DNA from: Tillus elongatus
Taxonomy: Eukaryota; Arthropoda; Insecta; Coleoptera; Cleridae
NCBI GenBank assembly: GCA_964006375.1
Contig: OZ023269.1
Span: forward strand, 61,801,968 to 61,865,967
Direction: 5' to 3'
DNA: 64,000 nucleotides
The notes under the pieces: generated by a model
What the model saw: the letters and a program-made list of their open reading frames with translations, nothing else
Databases searched by the model: none
What the model was told of the DNA's origin: nothing
Program-made: the position numbers and the translations under genes
Shown here: positions 1 through 14,730 of the stretch, piece after piece
Layout: each line of letters starts with the position of its first letter
Position numbering within the stretch: position 1 is the stretch's first letter

Positions 1-838
<838 letters not shown>

Positions 839-1764
839 AAACCTGACTTGCACTAACCAAGTTACCGTCGTCAGAGGATATATAATTTTAAATATCTTAC
901 ATCGACAACTCTGCTTATATTCTTGTGCAGGTGGTCAGTCACTAACGATTAAGGGTGGTTTAACAATACAAAAATTAACATATTCGATCGGCGGAAATAC
1001 CTAAATTATTGCATTATCTAACGAACGTACTACTACCGCTCTTTATTGTAATAAGACCCTCCTTTCGGTGCTCCTTTCCGACAAAAAATATTAATGCAAA
1101 GCCCATCTACAATATCTGGATTTAGGAAGGATAAAGGAATTTCAAACGTTCTTCCAAAGCAGAAAAGTGAAGACGTTGTGAAAAGTGAAATTAATTAATG
1201 AATTTGCTAACACGCCTGTAAAATAACGCTGAACTTTATACAATATTACTCATCTTACTTGACTATAATTTTCGAAAACGTTTAGTCTTTAAAGGCACAT
1301 TTGAAGGATATTATTGCAGATGAGCGCTATTTAAAAGCATCGATTACACTACTTATTGAATCTTCGACAACTCAGCAGAATGATATTCAGATACCTGGCC
1401 ATGTTAGAATTTACATATCTGATGTAAAGAGCATGGTGCTGCGCTATACATCCGAAATGATTGAAAATCAGATGAATTTAAAATGTTGTCTGAAGACAAA
1501 TGCGAAACTTTGGATTTGGGTAGTATACAAACCACCATCTACCCTCTCCACGCAGTTAAAGACAAATTCCACCACATGTATTTAGATATATATGTATTTT
1601 TGCATCTTCATCCAGAGTGTTTCCATCTTCACCTGGCTATACCGTACTGATGATGGCTAATAAGCTTTAAACACGTGTATGCGGTTGTCTCCTTGCGGCT
1701 TTGCTCTTAACCCTTCTTCTTGTATAGTACAGAAATGCCGTGTTATAAATCCTTTTATACTTAG
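839..1764 (+). repeat. Conserved block of unknown function, copy 1 of 4
   Basis: The same sequence recurs at 33,845-34,570, 55,138-55,680 (partial) and 59,450-60,164, always near Maverick-derived genes. It begins with AAACCTGACTTG immediately inside the inverted repeat. Short open stretches exist (for example 1,301-1,585), but reading frame is not conserved between copies and I recognise no domain. It is probably a non-coding or heavily decayed part of the Maverick-like element. Confidence 0.6.

Positions 1765-1853
<89 letters not shown>
1765..1853. repeat. (TA)n microsatellite at an inversion junction
   Basis: This TA tract has one TATACA interruption. Left of it the sequence matches 55,500-55,680. 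Right of it the sequence switches to the reverse complement of the integrase segment that follows the equivalent TA tract at 55,789. Confidence 0.95.
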
Positions 1854-1854
<1 letters not shown>

Positions 1855-1856
<2 letters not shown>

Positions 1857-2110
1857 GCTTAAATATCTGCCATAGCTTTAGTCACCTCTTCATCATTTTT
1901 AGATCTAAGAGAGCGAGTCCACACATACTTTCAAAATCAATTTATAACCACTAAACTGTACTTGTAACCAGAGGTTTCTTTGTAGTAGTCAGCAAAATCA
2001 ATCTACCACATTCATTACGTCTACGTTTAAAGCTTATTCTTGCAGGTTTATATAATTCATCAATAATTGGCTTTTTAGTATCAGATGGTTGATATGTTAA
2101 TCCAGCTGAT
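1855..2110 (-). pseudogene. Maverick-type integrase fragment (inverted copy)
   Basis: This is the reverse complement of the integrase segments at 29,290-29,535 and 56,190-56,430. Read on the minus strand it covers the basic DELYKPAR-like lead-in and the first part of the DDE integrase core (frames resembling GYKY...LVVI...KYVWT...EVTKAM). Family knowledge: Maverick/Polinton integrases are retrovirus-like DDE enzymes that insert the element into host DNA. Frameshifts and stops break the frame, and the C-terminal part is absent. The homologous sequence continues non-coding to about 2,525. Confidence in the integrase identity comes mainly from the better copies downstream. Confidence 0.6.
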
Positions 2111-2530
2111 TCAGTATCTTACTTAGATCTTTATTCTTTGGTATATCAATATCATGCAGCACATAGGAAGTTAAAATTTTCAATTGTCTTCAAACGTACT
2201 TTTAAGAATAGCTAGCTCTGTTAGCCCAGTACGATAACCCGGGAAAAACTGGGATACCTACGAAAAAACATATAATAAGCAAAACAAAACCTAAAGTAGA
2301 AACATCTAATTTTAGATGAACTTACTCATCATTATAGAAGCTTGCTAACCATACAACCTAACATTTACGACTTTCTTTCACCGGCACACATTGATCAAAT
2401 CATAAGCGCAGCAACGAGAAAACTACGACACCGATACTTCGGTCAGAAATTGGTCACAGTGAGAAATATATTTATCTGTACAGCTACTTCACAATAACAG
2501 AGGTAACGCAATATATTATTTATATATGTA

Positions 2531-3669
2531 GAGGGGCAGATCCAGCAACACCTCCACGGCGGCTGTTGGGGTTGAGGTCATGGCCCCTGTGATGCCATCC
2601 TTTGGCTCTTGCGCAGTTTTTGTTTGGCACTGGATTGTGTCACGTTAGGCCACCAGACCAGTGCCATATATGTTAACGATGGTCTAACCATCCTTGTGTA
2701 CAGCCAATGGCCCATACTAGGTCTCAGTCACGACCTTTTTCCATATAGCCGTTTAGTGACGGCTATGGTCATAACTGCCTTGCACAGTATTTTTTCAACG
2801 TGGCCATTCCAGATTAGCTTGGGGTCCAATACGACCCCAAGATATTTTACCTCCATGGCCATCGGGATGTTTCTACTATATAGAGTGAGAGTTCTGTGGC
2901 CTTCCCACTTCCTCCTCCTTGTGAATGGTATGACGATGGCTTTCTTGGAGCTCACCCCGAGCCCTTGGCTAAATGTCCACCTTCCCACTATTTTCAGTGC
3001 TGCCTGCATGCGCTCCCACACTGACTGTGTAACCTTTCCTCGGACTATGATGACAATGTCGTCCCCATAGCCCGGTACCTCATACCCGCCTCCAGAGAGC
3101 CTCCTTAGTAAACCGTCCACGACTAGGCACCAGAGCAGGGGAGACAACACACTCCCCTACGGGCACCCCGCCAGCAGAGTACCCCCCCCCCCGAGGTTTA
3201 GGAATGAATACCCAGGTATAGGAATGAATACAACCCTGACCCATCTCCGTGCCCTCGGAATATACCCTAGAGCCAGGCTGGCCCTCATAATGAGGGTAAG
3301 CGCCGACGCCAGTATGTATACACCCTGTTGGAGCATGATGGGCATTATTCCATCAAATCTCGGGGATTTGTATGGCTTAAAGCTGTTAATTGCCCATCTG
3401 ATTTTGCTCCAAGTAACCACCTTTTTAGCGACTGTCCAGTCTACACTAGATGCCCGCCTGTACGGCGCCTCTATTTCTGAGTGTTCCCAGTCCGGAGGTG
3501 ATTGGTTTATTATGTTGCAGCTGGGGAAGTGCCTCTGTAGTAAAACTTCCATAGTTTCCTCCCCTGAGCTTGTAAAACCTCCCGTGGATGTTTTAAGGGA
3601 GCCTATGTTGGTCTGAGTGTTCTTGGACACGATCTTGTGTAGTCGAGCACTCTCGGATGTGTTCTCCAC
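2531..3669 (-). pseudogene. LOA/I-like non-LTR retrotransposon, reverse transcriptase part
   Basis: Minus-strand frames match the second copy at 22,320-23,760: a thumb-side linker with SKIRWAINSFKPYKSPRFDG, then after a gap GGTLLAGCP, YGDDIVIIV (the YADD box, changed to YGDD) and the downstream VKYLGVVLDPKLIWNGH segment. About 390 bp encoding RT motifs A and the surrounding fingers is missing at about 3,160-3,190, where a run of C/G now sits. The fragment stops at 2,531 in the sequence corresponding to 23,760 of the other copy, so the RNase H and tail region is absent. It could only ever have worked as part of a full LINE and is now dead. Confidence 0.85.
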
Positions 3670-4634
3670 TTCCTCGTAGTGCCTCCTCCACGACTCCTTC
3701 CTAGCATCCCTCAGTCTTTAGTGATAGCTTGTTAGGGCATGTCTATATTCATCCCAAGACCCCGACCTTTTGGCAGCGTTGAACATCTTACGAACCTGTG
3801 TCCTTCTTTGCCTGAGGTTCTCGTTTCACCACTGGACATTCCTGGTGGACGCCCCCATTTTCAGGGGGCAGTTGGCATTATACGCTGAGGAGATTGCGTC
3901 TCGCACTTGCGCTGCTGCAATCTCGAGGTCTATGGATTGAATTGTCTATGGTATTCTTAACCCCCTGCAGTTCCACTGCTAGGTCTGCCATGTAAGTTTC
4001 CCAGTCTGCCTTGCGAGGGTCCCGGTACCATACCGTTTGTCTTTCGACTTTGGCAATTTCAAACCGGATGTATCTGTGGTCTGAGCTACTCACTTCCCAA
4101 GACACAGCCCAGTTCTTAACAAAGTAACCCAAAATAGGGTGGAATCTGTTAGATCTAAAACTTCCTCACGACGTGTTGTGACGAAGGTCGGTTCATTACC
4201 TCTATTCAATATGTCTAAATTAAATTTCATAAAGAATTGTAAAAGTGACTCACCTCTAGAGTCTGTGTCCGAGCTTCCCCACATCTCGTGGTGCGCGTTC
4301 GCATTCATGCCAATGATGGTCTGTCATCCACCTGCTCTGTTACCCACCATCAGCTGCTCCAATTCATTGGGTGGAGAAGGGTCTGTGCTGTCTTCTGGTA
4401 GATAGGCCGATCCGACAGTAATCTCCATCGACCCATCCGCTCCTCCACTTTGAATTTTGATCGTTGCCAGGTCACTGGAACATAAATTCATTAAAGGCAG
4501 AAACTGTATCCCTTCCCTGACAAAAATGCAGGCCCTCAGGTTCTCGCTGTATCTACTGTAGATGAGCTTTCCAGCAGCTCCGAACATGAGCACAAACAAT
4601 GAAGCACCATCATTCGTCGCACATACTGCTAACA
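3670..4634 (-). pseudogene. LOA/I-like retrotransposon, endonuclease part
   Basis: This is the upstream half of the same insertion. Minus-strand translation gives apurinic-like endonuclease (EEP) features: NANAHHEMWGSSDTDSRGE, NRGNEPTFVT and SSDHRYIRFEI (the catalytic SDH), followed by the linker that joins endonuclease to reverse transcriptase. EEP domains nick target DNA to prime reverse transcription. Frames shift near 4,090-4,130, 3,880 and 3,700. The 5' end, including ORF1 and the first EEP motifs, is missing at 4,634. Confidence 0.85.
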
Positions 4635-5845
4635 AAGAAATATTTTTATATTTTCCAAAAGTAACACAATTTTTAAACAGCTGAAAATATTTTCACAATA
4701 AAATAATAATAAAATAAAGACCATTTTTTAAACATACAATAAATAAGTTAAATTAAAGTTTATGTAGTATTTGTTGCAACAAAAAATACGGATGGTCGAG
4801 TGAATTGTGAATAATATAACAGGTATACATCTCAAACTTTTTTGTATGAGGAAGTCTCATCGTGGCGAAACAGCTGCCATGCAATATTAATATAGTGTAA
4901 ATTTTATATTCATCAGTTTTGGCTGCGGTCTAAGATGACCATTCGCATATTGGGTGATCTCATATATGAAATACGAAGATTTTCAAATAGGAAATGTTAG
5001 TCGGGAAAATTTTGATCAGTTTAGCATTTAATCAATCTAAAGTTGCATTAATTGCACTTACAAGTTTGTAACCCTTTCTTTCAGGTACATTATATAATTT
5101 ATCTATCAGTATTATATTCTTAACACTAATTTAGGCAGACTCTCTCAGTTTCTAAGGGAATAATCTTAGAGTCAATTTACTTTCCAAAACTTGTCAAGTA
5201 TTTTAAATTATGTAAATAATTCCTGAGATATGAGTAATGTGCGGAACTTCCATCGAATACAACAATTCTTTGGTAACAATTATGTTTCATTCAACACATT
5301 GGACAAATGACACAATTTGTTAAATTGAACTATAAAGTATACACAGGACACATTTAAAGGTTTATGTTCTTGAGATAAAATCGGCAAAAGCACAAATTTT
5401 GAAGGACCCTGTGTAATGTATAACGAAATTCCTTAGACATGACTAATTCACAGGACATTGTTAAACTACACCCAAAATTTCAGCTTTCGTCTAATCCAAA
5501 TACCGCAATAATAAAGATTTAATTGAAGCTATGTTTTGCACCAAAATTATGGAAATCAATTTTTTTCTCCAAAGCCGCAGCGAAGCGAAAAATGCAATAA
5601 GATAGAGGTATCTTGTTCAAAATATCAAAGTTGTTGATACAATATAAGCGGCAACGCCGTAGTACCTAAAACATTTTAGATTGATAGAGTAGAACTAATT
5701 ACACACCAATTTTACAAAATAATCCTACGCCCCGTTCTCCGTAAACGTCTAACCTACTATCGACCGTGAGTGATCCTGTGTATATATATATTGCATAAAC
5801 TTAGTTTTTTATTGTTAAATAAATTTAGAAGATTACGAAACTAAG
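4635..5845. other. AT-rich stretch without recognisable genes
   Basis: I see no coherent coding frame, RNA gene or repeat structure. A short stretch at 4,860-4,915 (AAACAGCTGCCA followed by TTAATATA) resembles 16,060-16,110, so a dispersed repeat fragment may be present. Confidence 0.5.
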
Positions 5846-5876
5846 GTGAATAACTTATGTAAAAAATATTTTACAG

Positions 5877-6065
5877 GTAGTTCTCGTTGGAAATCGACTG
5901 AATTGTACGTAATAAATAGGACATTTGGTAAACGCAAAGTACCGTCTGTAGAAGATTGCCAAAAACTTATCAATAGCAACATTGTGCTGCAGAATCGGAC
6001 ACCGACCGAGATACGGCTTTATTTATTAAGGAAGTCATACGTACGAAAGAAGAACAGTGTTGAGA
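5877..6065 (+). CDS. Putative internal exon, function unknown
   Basis: An open segment of exactly 63 codons is bracketed by a pyrimidine-containing TTTTACAG acceptor (ends 5,876) and a consensus GTAAGTAT donor (starts 6,066). The protein reads SSRWKSTELYVINRTF...KVPSVEDC...NRTPTEIRLYLL. It resembles, from memory, a C-terminal segment of a repeated arthropod protein family with a PGK/PSV-C-LQNRTWxxIKxYV pattern, often attached to zinc-finger or transposase-like proteins. I cannot name it. It sits immediately inside the right inverted-repeat arm, so it may belong to a transposon bounded by those arms. No other exon was found in the window. Confidence 0.45.
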
Positions 6066-6087
6066 GTAAGTATAGATTTCCTTATTT

Positions 6088-7070
<983 letters not shown>

Positions 7071-7914
7071 AATCCGTATGATATTTTAAATTAAAACTTA
7101 TTTATACTTGAAAACTTTTTGCACTATATGTCAATGCAGCAGTGTAGTACTGTCTACTGTCAATTTAAACGCCGTTAGGGTGGAAAGCGCTACAACACGT
7201 ACACGGTATATCCACATCATGTTTTAATGTTTTTTTTCAAAATATCAAATAGTACGGTGAAATCTTTCCTTCACTACCATGATTCAGGTAATCGTGATAT
7301 TATATTTATTTTAGCAGTAACACCTTACAAAAATTATCAGAAGAAGACACACAAGTGAAAGCAAAATTCAAGTTAGGATCTACGTGAATTGTTTTTAAGA
7401 AAGTAACCTTAAATTTGCGAATCTCTTTTAGCAAAACAACAAAACAGAGATGAATTTATATAATTAAAGTTGAAAGATGTTTACTATATATAAAAGGTAT
7501 GTATTCCTATTTTTTATGTTATCATTTTAGAGGTAATCTTATATACTTTGAAGTATTTACCCAAGGTGAAATAATTTAGCACATGTCCAAAGCCTAAGAT
7601 TTTTTCTGTTGTGTTTTGTGAGCTTGAATTAGTTTTTGTTATAATTTATTGTCATTAATGGAGACATAAGTAGAACTTACTTTAAAAATTATTTCCTTTT
7701 TTAGCAATGGTAGTTTCCACAAAATCAGCAGTAGTGAGTTTTCTTAAAGATGAGAAAGAGTAAGAGGGTCACGCAAGAGGTATAACCTATGACCTTTGAT
7801 GCTACAGTGGCTTCTTTCTAATTAAAATATGTAGTATGGAGTATTGAAAACAGGAAGTGTACTGTCCAGGTAATATTTTTTTAAATAGTGTCAAACTTGT
7901 AATTTCCCTTAAGC
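7071..7914. other. Non-coding AT-rich DNA
   Basis: No gene or repeat is recognised between the inverted-repeat arm and the next transposon. Confidence 0.5.
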
Positions 7915-10900
7915 TAATGCCCACTGAGCAAGGTAATATTGCATTAACATTGCAGAATCTTTTCCAAAGCAAGTGTAAGTTTGATAGATAACTTGCAGAA
8001 AGCCTCCTGCAAGTTTGTTGCAAATGGCAAATCTTCCCCCCAGTGACTTTACATATGTAAGTGTTTTTTTTGTAACTTTACTGCAAGTTTACTGTAGTGA
8101 GCTGTTACAAACTTTCTTTATACTTACACATGTTACTTTACAGCAAGCTTCAATTTTAAAAGGGCCTGGCAAAGTTGTAAAATTTAAACTTACATTTGCA
8201 ACTTATCTGCAATTGTATATATTATATATACAGTGCAAGTTTGTAACCTGGGATAATTCCAATTAATCTACTTCAACTTTTTTTTTCAAAAATGCTCGGA
8301 GTCTGATAATATTCTCAGTTACAATCTTTTCAAAAATGTATTATACAATTTGTATCAAATGCCATTGATAATTTTTGTAAATGACAACCTTAGCTTTTTG
8401 TTGACTATTTTTAAAGTACACATCAAGCGATACAAAACCACCAACTTTCAAATTTTTATTATAAATCTTGAGTTGAAAGCACGAAAAAAATTGTGTAGTT
8501 ATCAATGAATAAAAATTTTAAATCTGCTGGTTTTCTACAACTTCACATGTAAGAACTTTAAAAATAGTCAACAAAAACGTAAGGTTGATTTAAAGAAATT
8601 ATCGATGAAGTCATTTTTCAAATATGGTATATACTGTATAGCTTTTTTAAAAGACTGCAACTCGAAATACTAACCAATGTGTCCAAGCATTTTTGAAAAA
8701 AGAAACTGTATTTGATTAACTGAATTTATTTCAAGTTACAAACTAATACTGAATATAGGTATATAGGTGTATTTATACATAATATAAAATTTCTTGTAAA
8801 ACTGTAAAAAATGACAAGACAATGTTAATTAGAATAAAATCTTTATTACATAAAAAAATTAAAGACTTACAATTTCATTTCTGCTGATAGATAGATAGAT
8901 ATAGACTTTATTGACCATCAAATGTACATGGTAAGTCACTGTCTTTATAAGTACCGACTATAGTTACTAGATAGAAATAGTTAGACATATAGCGAGTGTC
9001 CATGTTTAGCCTAAAATGCAGTTCTAGTCAAAACTCAGCGACAAAATAGATAACTTGAACTCGTGATATCGTTATTAATTGACGGATTTCAAAAATTCCT
9101 TTTTCTAAATAAATACCAATTAATTGTTTTTGATATTGTTTTACTAAATAACTCTTTAGTCGTCTAGAAAAACGTGTGAAACACCAATAACAAAAACGAA
9201 GCCTTCTGCAGCATTACTTGTTTTGAGAGGCAAGATTTTTTTTAGCTTCTAAAATATGTGGTGACATATGTTACATAAAATAAATTCAACATATCAAATA
9301 CTATTGTGAAAAAGAAATATCTAAAATGGTGCGTTCATTTCGATTTTAGAGAAAGTTTAATTAAGCAAACGTAAGAATATGCAATGGATAAATCAAGCAC
9401 AGGTAAATGAATACAACTTCACTGCGAAAATAGCTTAAACATGACGACAGTCTCTGAAAGTGTTCACGCATGTCTTAACTATCCCTATCGAGTAAGTATA
9501 GTACCGTCAATGTCTAAAATGTCACAAACATTGAGTTAAAATAAAGCAAAATTATGACTACAATGAATTACGTATCTATAAAAAAAGTCTGTGGCTAGTC
9601 GAACTTGCCTTCCAAAGCTTTTGCCTAACACACAGACACACACACTACAAAGAATGAATACAAGTAGTATGTAACACTATACACATTGGTTTAGAGCACT
9701 AATAAATTCCTTCACCTTGGTTTTTGTTTTATAACATCCACTAGTGCCTACTGTAATCTTGTTAGTGGAAGCATCTTAATAACATTAGGTAGAAAATTGA
9801 GGAATTTGATTCCCAAGTAATCAAACATCTGCTTTGTTTTCTCCTTTTTGTGGAACTGTATTTTTAATTCATGCCTGTACCTGGTATTGAGGTATTGATG
9901 TTGCAAACTTCATCATTCACTGGATATTTTGAATACATATACTGAAGAAGGATATAGCTGGAAGTGTACCTAAGTATCCCATTGGCCTCGAACACATCAG
10001 GGCAGCTTTTTCTTGGACCTACGCACACAATGTCCTTATTGCTCTTTTTTGCATGATAAACACATGTTCCGCTGCTGACGAGTTAACCCATATGAATGTT
10101 CCATAGCATAGAATACTGCGACAAGTGTAAAATAAGCAATCCTGGCAGCTTGATGGGTACTGCTCCACTGTTATTATGATGCCAATTGCTATGTATAAGC
10201 CACATGCTTCCATAGGTCAATCATATTTAACGTTTTAAAATGAATTGGTCTGACCAGGTATGACATCTCCAGGCTGCTTCTAAGGACATAACAAAATTCA
10301 TGTAAATAATATATTTCATAAAAAGAAACAAAAATATAAATGCAGCCATTTTATAATAATTCACCAATAGCGACATACCAAAATAATTATGCTACAGAAA
10401 AGAGAATAATGAATTCACACATGTATTTAATATATAGCTGTTTTAGGGATTCTTACCTGAAATGTTTGTCGATATACTCCATGTTTCATTATCTACTCTC
10501 CAGACAACGAATTACAAAATTCAAACAATTCAGGCTACAATAAATAACAACTTATGATGATGAAATTATAAAAAAAGTAAACAACAAACCGCCATTAATT
10601 AATGCCGGGCGCTTTGTCATTTGTCAGTCAGTTCGCTGTTGGCGTCGGTGTTGCTATGTTGCTATTGGACGACGATGACATAGGATCGAACATACCCGAA
10701 AACGGAGGGAATTCAAATGTTTACAATTTGAAACAAACTTTCAGAAACATTACAATTGTAACTTAACGTGAGCTTACAAATGGAGAAAAACCACAACACG
10801 GCAAACTAGATATTATTTTTGAAAGTTACGTTAAAGTTTCATTTGTAAGTTTGCATTGGTTTTTTGCCTGCAAACATTTAGAAATGTTGCAAACTTAACT

Positions 10901-10975
10901 TGCCTAATGGTAAATTATCTAACGTTGCGGTAAGCATTTGTAAGTTACCATGCTTAGTGGGTGTCATTGATTAAT
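7915..10975. mobile_element. DNA transposon with imperfect terminal inverted repeats
   Basis: The left end (about 7,922-7,960, CCCACTGAGCAAGGTAA) and right end (about 10,930-10,965, CTTACCATGCTTAGTGGG read inward) are inverted versions of each other. Both subterminal regions (7,970-8,250 and 10,720-10,930) are packed with short copies of a GTAAGTTTGCAA-like word in both orientations, typical of transposase-binding subterminal repeats. No transposase is visible, so it is non-autonomous. A CR1-like LINE fragment occupies much of the interior. I cannot assign a superfamily, and target-site duplications are unclear. Confidence 0.6.
8886..10260 (-). pseudogene. CR1/jockey-type LINE, 3' fragment
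   Basis: On the minus strand the frame 10,213-10,019 reads CYGTFIWVNSSAAEHVFIMQKRAIRT, the conserved C-terminal segment after the reverse transcriptase domain in CR1/jockey-like LINEs. A later stretch (about 9,830-9,760) reads YLGIKFLNFLPNVIKMLPL in another frame, also typical of this tail. The element ends in a (GATA)n run at 8,886-8,901 preceded by an ACTTTATT-type 3' UTR, as in many insect CR1-like LINEs. Stops and frameshifts make it inactive. It is 5' truncated and nested in the DNA transposon. Confidence 0.75.
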
Positions 10976-12864
<1,889 letters not shown>

Positions 12865-13579
12865 ATCTGTTAACCTATCTCAAGACGTTAAGAAAATAAA
12901 AGTTATTAGTTAGGAAAGTTCGCAACCTCCATTCATTAACAACAACAAAAGAGTCTTTCCATAACCAGCATAGATAGAGGTTTCAGTTTTTTGTTGCTGT
13001 TTGCTAATAGGTTGATATAGTCATGAAAATCCAATTATTGCATATAGGCTGTCTACAATAAAAATGGTCTTTAGGTAGAACATATAATGGCAGGTAATGT
13101 GAGATTTTCAAATCGAACATCCTGTATTATATAGGAATAGCAAGATCAATTGATTTTCTTTCTTAAAGTACTATATAATATTCTACCTATTATTAGCGGT
13201 TTTCGACTTATTAGCAAAAAACCAAAATATTGCAAGTAAAAATGAAGATCATGACCAGCAAGCTGCATGAAATTTGGAAGGTGATAAATATTCAGACTGG
13301 TACATATTTTACTGCTAAAAGAGTGTGGTTACCTTTAAAGGGGCGGTACATTGGTGCCATTACTAATAATTTTCTAAGAAAAAAAAAATCTGTCACTGAC
13401 GTTTCTTTCTTAGCAGTTATGTAGGTCATTTAGTGCTGATAATTTTTTTTATATTTTGTCGATTTTCATCTCGCTTATGAGATAAATGCAATTATGTTGT
13501 CTTATGTTGTGTATCGAATGTGTTTTGGAAAGAATGAAAAAATTAGGCTGTTATTGTCATTTATTTATCAAGGTAATAA
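12865..13579. other. Non-coding AT-rich DNA
   Basis: No gene, RNA or transposon structure is recognised up to the mariner left end. Confidence 0.45.
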
Positions 13580-14316
13580 TAGGCTTGTTCAATTGAAACC
13601 CATTTTTGGTTCAGAACAAATTTATTGGCAAATATATTTTCAAATAATTACTATTATTATTAGGGCACATATCCCATTGTTTCACCTACTGATGTATACC
13701 CTGCTTAAAGAATTCTTGTGGCTAATGCCCGAAAAATTCTTTTAAGGCATTTAGTACTTCTTCATCCGACTGAAAACGATTACCTTTTAACACCTTTTGC
13801 TGTAAGCCAGTTTGTATACGATACTACGGATAGATTCTATAATCACACCAACATCTTCTGTAATTGCTTTGAATGACAATAGACGATTTCCTCTAATCAG
13901 GTCTTCTACACATGCCACATTCCTGTCTGTTGATGCAGTACTCAATGCACCTAGTTGCGGCTTATCATTTATCTTCTCTCTTTCACTCTTAAATTTTTGA
14001 AACCATTCCTTGACAGTTGGATATGCAAAACATGTGTTTCCATACACTGCTTGCAATCGTGTTTGAATTTGCAATGGTTGCAAACCTTTATCACACAAAA
14101 ATTGAATGACCGCACACTGATTATATTTAGATGGATTGTTAACAACAAACGCCATTTTAAAGTCACAATACTTAAAATCGCTGTTAAATACAAATGACAG
14201 GAACTCATAAGTGTGATGTTTACAAACAAAACTTACATTGCAAAACGTCATTTGAGTGATTACAACTGTTTTCAAGGCTAACCTGACCAAAGATGGGTTT
14301 TAATTGAACAAGCCTT
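13580..14316 (-). mobile_element. Internally deleted mariner-family element
   Basis: Near-identical inverted ends: GGCTTGTTCAATTGAAACCC at 13,581-13,600 and its complement with one mismatch at 14,293-14,314. TA dinucleotides lie close by, as expected for mariner insertion, although the right flank is imperfect. Between them is a broken transposase frame. At roughly 735 bp it is far shorter than a full mariner (about 1.3 kb), so it is a deletion derivative that can move only if a transposase is supplied in trans. Confidence 0.8.
13690..14155 (-). pseudogene. Mariner transposase, N- and C-terminal remnants
   Basis: From an ATG at 14,155 the minus-strand frame reads through the paired helix-turn-helix DNA-binding region (AVIQFLCDKGLQPLQIQTRL, AYPTVKEWFQKFKS, LSFKAITEDVGV), which binds the element ends. 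It ends at about 13,790 (YKLAYSKRC). Directly after it the sequence reads NRFQSDEEVLNALKEFF and a GI(H/N)..V..W.KC-like tail, the C-terminus of mariner transposases. The catalytic D,D34D core between them is missing, so the protein cannot cut DNA. Similar frames often carry irritans/mauritiana-type names, and I cannot choose a subfamily. Confidence 0.85.
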
Positions 14317-14364
14317 GTAATAGATGCTGTATATGCTTTTAAAATTGACTTTTCAATTATACCT

Positions 14365-14730
14365 TGGGTGAATTAGCTAATTTGTTATTACATTGTGGTG
14401 AAGCGAAACAAAATGGAAAAGAAGCAGTGAGAATTTATTATGACAGGTTTTCCCGAATGAATAGCACGCAGCAGAAATATTTTTGGACATATCTGCAGAT
14501 GTTTTAGGGAAATAGATGCCTTGAAATCTGTAAAATCTAATTCTATATGCAAAAGATACCAATGACCTCCTCAAATTGAAGAGTCAGTTCTCAATGCAGT
14601 GGAAGGTAACCCCACTACAATTGTCAGAATCGTTTCTAACGAGAAAGTATTGCAAATTAAATCACTACATCCAAATAGCTGTGATAATCTACTCTTGTTA
14701 GAAATACTATCTCATGAAATGATTTCAGGA
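14365..14730 (+). pseudogene. DUF4817-like transposon protein remnant
   Basis: The plus strand reads ELANLLLHCGEAKQNGKEAV then RIYYDRFSRMN, matching my memory of the DUF4817 N-terminal domain (helix-turn-helix, GEAxxNxxxAxRxYxERFPxR) in insect transposon-derived proteins. After stops and a frameshift, IEESVLNAVEGNPTTIVRIV resembles the second helix-turn-helix of the same proteins. Only about 110 codons remain and no catalytic part is visible. It begins just beyond the mariner right end. Confidence 0.6.

Noticed and set aside
4850..4915. Shared repeat with 16,050-16,115
   Set aside because: Similarity is limited to a few short words; too weak to call a repeat family by eye.
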